Part shown: piece after piece, positions 57,779-64,000 of the stretch
How positions within the stretch are numbered: position 1 is the stretch's first letter
Layout: every line of letters begins with the position of its first letter
Source of the DNA: Hermodice carunculata
Taxonomy: Eukaryota; Annelida; Polychaeta; Eunicida; Amphinomidae
Reading direction: 5' to 3'
Length of the DNA stretch: 64,000 nt
Assembly: GCA_964020975.1 (NCBI GenBank)
Contig: OZ026623.1
Location: 88,148,588-88,212,587 of the forward strand
The notes under the pieces: model-generated
The model's database searches: none
Told to the model about the DNA's origin: nothing
The model's input: only the letters and a program-made list of their open reading frames with translations
Program-made: the position numbers and the translations under genes

Positions 57779-58019
57779 TTAACACTTTCAGTGCAGACTG
57801 TGACTTAAATCGAACTAGTTAAAACGAACTGTCCTGAGGGTGATAGATTGGGATTCCTTGTGAAAAGACCTTTTATTTAAGCACTAGCATGCCTATAGTT
57901 ACGTAGAATATAATAGTCCAGGTCAACAGCTTTTCTCGCCGCGCTGTCGATGCACAACACCCTAAGCGCGGCGAGGAAAGCTATTGACTCAGTTCACAAG
58001 GTGGCACTGAAAGAGTTAA
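57779..58019 (-). mobile_element. piggyBac-like MITE with a different, GC-rich hairpin core
   Basis: TTAA at 57779-57782 and 58016-58019 bound 241 bp, the same length as the copy at 41751. The ends are CACTTTCAGTGCAGA and, read inward from the right, CTCTTTCAGTGCCA. The core arms 57922-57945 and 57965-57988 pair over 24 bp with one mismatch and one wobble. The outer part is the family GTCAACAGCTTTTC, while the inner part is CTCGCCGCGCT, unrelated to the 41.8 kb copy. In minus orientation TATAGGCATGCTAGTGCTTA follows, as in the family. Confidence 0.88.
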
Positions 58020-58449
58020 ATGTAAGTTTTCAAAAGCAGGCTTGTCACAAAGTTGGTACACATTTTCAGAACTGATATTCACATCCAGTAGCAGTGCTGA
58101 TGTTCACATATAGTAGCTAGCAGCTAGCATTGTGAGAGGAGGGTGTGTATTGTGGGAGGAAATTCAGTGAATTTAGCATCCATTAAAGTTCATCAATTTA
58201 TACACTGATGGATTTGCATATGGTACGAACCCATATATGGCACTGGGGATGATACCTTTATTTAGAATAGTTTTGATGATATGGAAAATATGAAATTTCA
58301 TTTGCTGCCATTTGCTTAATTGTAAAATTAATAATTATTTCAAACAGGGTAATGCAATTCCAGTAGTAATGCTATGACCACGCACCAATTTGGGTTTCTA
58401 GCTATACAAGTCTGCGAGAAGTGTTTCGGACACAAGTTAAGCTGGGGAG

Positions 58450-58549
<100 letters not shown>

Positions 58550-59193
58550 CAGAAAGAAAAGAAAGAAAGAAAGAAAGAGAAAAAGAAAACAGAATATCTG
58601 TGTTTGCACCCAGACATAACTAAGGGCTTTCAAATAGCACCCATCAGAGGGGTACATACCCTTTGTGCTATGTTCAGGCAGTATCCCCTCCCCCAGCTCA
58701 GTTTGATATGGAAAGGATACAGCCGATTTAAGAAGCGAAACAGATATGACGGAGGCTCGAACATTACATCGTATACAAGAAAGTTCTCAAAAGAAACGTC
58801 AGCCCGGAATCAACTGTCTTGTCCCCTGGTATCTTGGCGGTCGAGCAAGTTTTCATCATGCCGGCGTTTACCCCGATACTGCAGTTATCAGTGCTGTTAT
58901 AATCTTGTCTTCGAGAACAATATAGTTGAACATATAATACATGATGCCCACAGTGTGAATAGGCAGCCAGAAGTCAAGTTACAGCTTGTGTGGCTGCCCA
59001 ATCCAAATTTTTTTCCACATTTCATCCACACAGAATGTGGTTTGTCAAGGAAAAAATGAGTTCCTTAATGCTAGGAACACTTGAAAGCAGACACACGGAG
59101 AAGATTCAAAACACCGCCGGTATGTCTTGTAAATTTGAGATAACTTAACATATGTATTTATTTGTTTGTTTATTTGTTTATTCATTTATTTCA

Positions 59194-59420
<227 letters not shown>

Positions 59421-59921
59421 CTGTAAGAAAGAAGATGATATTTGACATGATAATTGCAAAATTCATACTAAGCTGTGTATATCCTTGCCTCCAAAGCATC
59501 CCCCAGACTCGCTATTGCTTTCTTATGTGGGCGCTCATGCCAATTTGCGGTCGTCTTTTCTCATTTTGGCTTCAAATGTGTTCTAAAGAAGGGTGGGCTT
59601 GTGAAAGACCGAGCTGCATACTCCTGCTAAAAATTTGGGAAAATCCCCCCTCATACACACGCACACACATGATCAGATCATTCTGAGAATGATGAGATTT
59701 GGTGCTTTGTGACCTTTTTTACTCTTAATCTGACAGTGAATTTGAACGAAAGAGGCATAATGGGCCGTGGCCACCATGATACTGGTCCCCCAGGAATTGA
59801 CCCAAGGGCCGGCATGGATTAGAGAGGTGCACACAGGGGTCGAATGACCAACTTCCTGGTGCACCTTTTGATGTTGCCAATATATCGGCGTAAATTGAGA
59901 CGAAAGTAAGAAGACAACCGT

Positions 59922-60073
59922 AGTTTACTTTTCAAGGTCATTTTAAGGTCAGATGTAGGTCATTTTTTTATTATTGGATTATTATGTTCTAACCACAAGT
60001 TTATTTTTCAAGGTCATTTTAAGGTCAGATGAAGGTCATTTTTTATTATTGGATTATTATGTTCTAACCACGT
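59922..60073. repeat. Tandem duplication, period 76 bp, with AAGGTCA words
   Basis: AGTTTACTTTTCAAGGTCAT at 59922 recurs as AGTTTATTTTTCAAGGTCAT at 59998. Both continue TTTAAGGTCAGATG, AGGTCATTTTTT, ATTATTGGATTATTATGTTC and TAACCAC. Each unit has three AGGTCA half-sites, the third as TAGGTCA or AAGGTCA. Confidence 0.92.
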
Positions 60074-61319
60074 GACCATTTTCATACAGAACGAACATCT
60101 GAGTCCATAGTTAATCCCCAGGTGCCACTTGTGGCCATTTGGCCAAAGTGTAATGCGGACCGTTGACACACCATGGAGTAGGTAATGTGCTTTGCGACAA
60201 TACCATTTTCATTTTGTCAACACGGAGAACCCCCCTCCCCCCCCCCCAAAGTCCGGTTAAATGTGGCCACACGTGGCTTGCTTCTATTTAAGCACTCGAC
60301 TCATCGAATTTCGAGCGGGCATCCATCCTTCGTCGTCAACAGACATTGCAGGCCCTCGAAGGTCTGGCAAGTCGGAAATAAAAACTCATACCACCTCACG
60401 GAATTTGAAGAGTCGAAGGTATATATTCGTCAATGAGGAACTGGACATTGTACTTGTTAAGGAAATGCTCGGTGCATGTTTTGGTGCATGTCATGCTTTC
60501 TGGTTACCACGGATTAGCGGTTGTAAACGTGGCAAAAAAAAAATGCACGAAGAAGACATCACATGAGTTCATCACCAAAACAACTCATATTATCGCGCTG
60601 CCTTGCGTCCCCCCCCCGCCCCCCTCATCGTTGCGTGACATTGCTTCATCGTAATATTATCGTGATGACCAAATAAAATAAAATTGCCGGATCAACTGAA
60701 TGTCACTGCTTGTGCAAGGTATCCTTCATAAGAAGAAACCAAAGACAAAGAGTCACATATTTTCATTTGTTAAAAAGTGATAATATAACAATAACATGAT
60801 TTTGGATATAAACTTAAGATTATTCTGCCACCCTTGTTTCTTTCAGGAAGGTAGTTACTTGGTGCTTATGAAGTATGGTTTCCAGAAGTCGCAGGTAGTC
60901 CCTGCTTTACCACTGCTCATTCATTGATATTTATTGAGAAATAATTTTTAAAATGAGCAGAAACCTGTATTCTTTTATCCAATCAAATCACATAAAAATA
61001 ACTTTTGTCCAATCAGATCACTTTAAAAAATCACACACCAATTTCTCATGTTTAATATGTCATTTACCACTCCCTGATTTACATGCCAACAAATATATTA
61101 ACCTATTGAACATAACTTCTCAGAAATAACGATCCGTATGTCTTTTGCATTTGAAGCTTCTGTAAAGGTTCTAAACAAGACAGGTACATTTCTATGCGAA
61201 GGGTTACAATGCTATTATAAGGTCCTCCACCTTCTTTACTTCAATTTTTGCTTTTGCCATTGGTGATATGTAATCAGATCTCATGTTTGCCAACGTCATT
61301 GCCAATATTGTTATTTTGT
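60074..61319. other. No gene seen
   Basis: Short frames with no family signature. C-runs occur at 60228-60247 and 60609-60623. TCCAATCAAATCAC and TCCAATCAGATCAC are a local duplication at 60976-61022. Confidence 0.4.
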
Positions 61320-61382
61320 GCTTTTTATGACCCTGTATCTCGAGGAAAGATCCCGGGCAAATAAAGAACTTGAACTTGTACC
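61320..61382 (+). mobile_element. Probable 3' end of a short LINE copy
   Basis: TTTTTATGACCCTGTATCTC then GCAAATAAAGAACTTGAACT ending in two TTGAAC-type words. The AATAAA followed at once by a short repeat of its last hexamer is typical of non-LTR ends. No coding part is recognisable before it. Confidence 0.4.
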
Positions 61383-61539
61383 AATGTAGTAATTTAGTCT
61401 GGCCAGCTCAGAATCATTCAGCCCCTGGAAAGGACAAAACATGTTTATTAAATAAGAGTGTTAACAGTTATCCTTTGATCTTTCCAACCCAAAGTTATTC
61501 TTGCCAAACAAGAATTTAAGAAGACAAACAAGTTTCTGA

Positions 61540-63960
61540 ATAACAAGTCCCTGGTGTTATCGTCGATCAAAAACGTTGACTTAAGATAAAACAAATTGAT
61601 CAAAGAGTAAGAATTTCATGCTGAGAATTGGCAATTACAAGCACAAAAATTCATACTGGATTAAAAATGGTAATCTCAGATCTTTAAAATTCCATGAAAC
61701 TCTTTATATAACATTAAAATGTACCCAATTATATGATCCACAGTACTATGGTCTAAAACAAAATTTGAAAACATGTGATAAGATATCAACAAAAAAAAAA
61801 TTAATGAGTTAAAACAAAGCTACTTATCATCAACAATTTGAAAGGTTTAAACACAATACAAAAAAAAAAACAAAACAAAACAAAACACAACCCCAAAAAA
61901 ACTGCGACACCATAAAATCTATTTTTCAAACTAAACAAAACTAAAGAGCCTTGGGCCGCATTTTTTCTCATTGATAACCATAACGTGATAAACAAGGAGG
62001 ACATAGCAAACAATTTCAATAAATATTTCACTGAAATTGCACTTAAGCTTGCAGCAAAAATTAATAAAACGATTAGACCATCTTTGAAGTGATACCTCAC
62101 AACTCCCGAAAATAATACCTTTCACTTTTCATTGGTGAACTCGAGCTTTCAAATACAATTAAAAAGTTTAAGGCGAAATCTTTCACTGGATATTAGGGTT
62201 ATCAATGAAACTGTTAAAACGTATGATGTCGTCAATATCTGAACCATTAGCTTTGATAACAAATCAATCCTTAATAAATGAGGAATTTTCCTCAAGCCTA
62301 AAAATTGCTAAAGTTTTGCAGCTCTTTGAAAAGGAAATTGACACTTTGATAGAAAATAGTTGCCCCATTTCATTACTACCATGTATGTCTAAAATTTTGG
62401 AGAAAGTACTCTATAAATAGTTGAGTGTTTACTTTATTATAAATTACTTTTTTTTTTCAAAGTCAGCATGGATTCGAAAAACTACATTCCACCAAGACTG
62501 CAGCCTTAGAGTTTCTTGATCACATCATGGAATTTTTTGATAATGGAAAATTACCTTTAGCCATATATTTAGACTTATGAATGGCTTTTGATATCTTAGA
62601 TCACCAAATTCTCCTGTACAAACTAGTATTATGGAATTAAAGGAATTGCCTTGAATTGGTTCAAAGATTATCTTATAAATAAAAAACAATATATTTTTTA
62701 TGATCAAACTTGCTCTAATGTTCTACCCATAACAACAGGGGTCCCCAAGGGTCCTCCGGGGGCCTTTTTGTTTGTAACTTATACAAATGAGTCCATTATA
62801 TATGCCGATGACAGGACTTTGATCTTTTAACTCTGTTTCTGATGACTTTTCTGGATTGATAAATATTGAATTAAATAAAGTCTATAGTTGGTTACCAGCA
62901 AACAAGCCTTGATTGAACATAACAAAAACTAAATACATGATGCTCCATTTCTCACAAAAGAAAATAAATTTTACACTGGATTTAAAAATTGAGAGTACTT
63001 CAATTTCAAGAACAGAACCATTCGAGTATCTTGGTTTGCGTGTGCACGAAAATTTGAACTGGAATGCCCATTTGCATAAAATAGGTAACTAGCTTGCAAA
63101 AGTAATTGGAAAAAACTTAAAAGAATTAACCAATATGTTCCAACAAAAAGCCTACTAATGATATACAATACTCTGTTCTTGTAAAATTTGAACTTTGACA
63201 TTCTTGCCTGGGGACACTGTCAAGATCGTATCTATATATTACAAAAGTAGGTTGTTCGTCTCATGTCTAATGCTTCATATAATGCACGTGCGGATCCTCT
63301 GTTTAAACAACTGAAGATATTGAACCTTAATGACATTCTACGTTTAAAGGCACTAAAATTTTTTTACAGATATTTTAAAATAGAAGTTCGTTTTACATTT
63401 TACATCGATATGTTTGAAACACCTATAGCTACCCAGTCTTATTATACCCGGTCAAGTCGAATGGCAAAAATTCCAATACTACATAAAACAACAGCAAAAA
63501 CCTGCATCAGATATTGCATTCCTCATTTACTGCAAAATAATCCTCCTTGTATAAAAGACAAAATTCATACACCTAGCTATTCTGGTTTTTCAAACTATAC
63601 AAAGTTGCATTATATAAATAACTACAAGGATGTATGTACCGTTCCCAATTGTTATGTCTGTAACAGCTAAGTGTCCCTTTTATGTGGTTACAAACCTAAT
63701 TTTTTATATAATTTTTCAAGCAACATGTGTCTATTATATGTCATTTAAAGATGTTGCGAATTAGTTATATAAACTTTTCTCAGGTGGCCCCTGCGATGGC
63801 GGGTTTTCATATCCTTTGCTGGGATCATCCCGACTTAATCTCTGCCTATATCATTTATTAATAGCAAACTATTATATTATACACATGTTGTTTTACACAG
63901 ATGACCATTGTTAACTTTGCTGTTTTTTGTAAGTCCAAAAAAAAAAAAAACCAAAAAACG
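61540..63960 (+). mobile_element. LINE with recognisable ORF2, heavily decayed (CR1/jockey-like)
   Basis: RT landmarks appear in order across shifting frames. KSLGPHFFSL and NNFNKYFTEIALKL (about 61940-62050) are pre-RT. LAIYLDL then AFDILDHQILLYKL (62557-62622) is the LDLSKAFD block. GIKGIALNWF-like and YADD at 62801-62812 is the active site. NITKTKYMML and FEYLGLRVHENLNWNAHLHK (63019-63080) are post-RT. The last part is intact over 135 codons (63263-63670), ending in a Cys-rich CTVPNCYVCNS tail. A 3' untranslated region with GGTGGCCCCTGCGATGGCGG at 63784 runs to a poly(A)-like stretch at 63938-63957. At least a dozen stops and frameshifts lie before 63263, so it is dead. Start not recognisable. 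Confidence 0.8.
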
Positions 63961-64000
63961 TTCTGAGTTCTGAGTTAACGTTCTTAATGTTAACCAATAT

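Overview
This is about 64 kb of AT-rich, intron-rich, repeat-laden animal nuclear DNA. Tens of short inverted-repeat transposons, decayed LINEs, long microsatellites and frequent ACATGTA and TAGGCCTA words look like a marine invertebrate. An invertebrate deuterostome (hemichordate or echinoderm) or a lophotrochozoan would fit. The sequence alone does not settle the phylum, and this placement is an inference.

Two host genes are clear. RITA1 (RBPJ-interacting and tubulin-associated protein) lies at 11267-12022 on the plus strand, with its whole reading frame in one exon. A five-exon gene on the minus strand (38480 down to 31927) encodes a 195-residue peptidyl-tRNA hydrolase 2 of the PTRH2 type. 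Its first two exons form an N-terminal UBA-like domain in place of the membrane anchor of the human protein. Weaker candidates are a minus-strand first exon at 2082-2142, a pair of possible minus-strand exons at 46423-46470 and 44927-45042, and a duplicated TATA box near 50.3 kb. Two degraded, transposon-related coding remnants are present: a SWIM zinc-finger fragment at 18.7-19.05 kb and an uncharacterised animal family at 53.0-53.8 kb.

The rest is repeats. From 3.7 to 8.55 kb there are two LINE fragments. One has its reverse-transcriptase region split by a 2.28 kb TTAA-flanked element, whose end was then hit by a 136-bp hAT-like MITE. From 10.3 to 11.15 kb a tandem array of roughly 146-bp units rich in AGGTCA half-sites ends about 120 bases before the RITA1 start codon, and it contains a nested MITE. 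From 16 to 37 kb many copies of a mariner-like MITE (TACAGTGAAACC ends) occur, several of them inside PTRH2 introns. From 38.6 to 46 kb there are low-copy tandem repeats, a second hAT-like MITE and foldbacks. From 48.8 to 60.1 kb there are several tandem duplications and very long microsatellites. From 61.5 to 63.96 kb lies a third, badly decayed LINE.

The most unusual signal is a dispersed family of piggyBac-like MITEs with TTAA target sites and ends of the form CYCTTTSAGTGCCA. Two copies are each exactly 241 bp including both TTAA sites. Their outer arms are conserved, but the hairpin core differs from copy to copy. In two copies the core sequences are unrelated, yet each is almost perfectly self-complementary.
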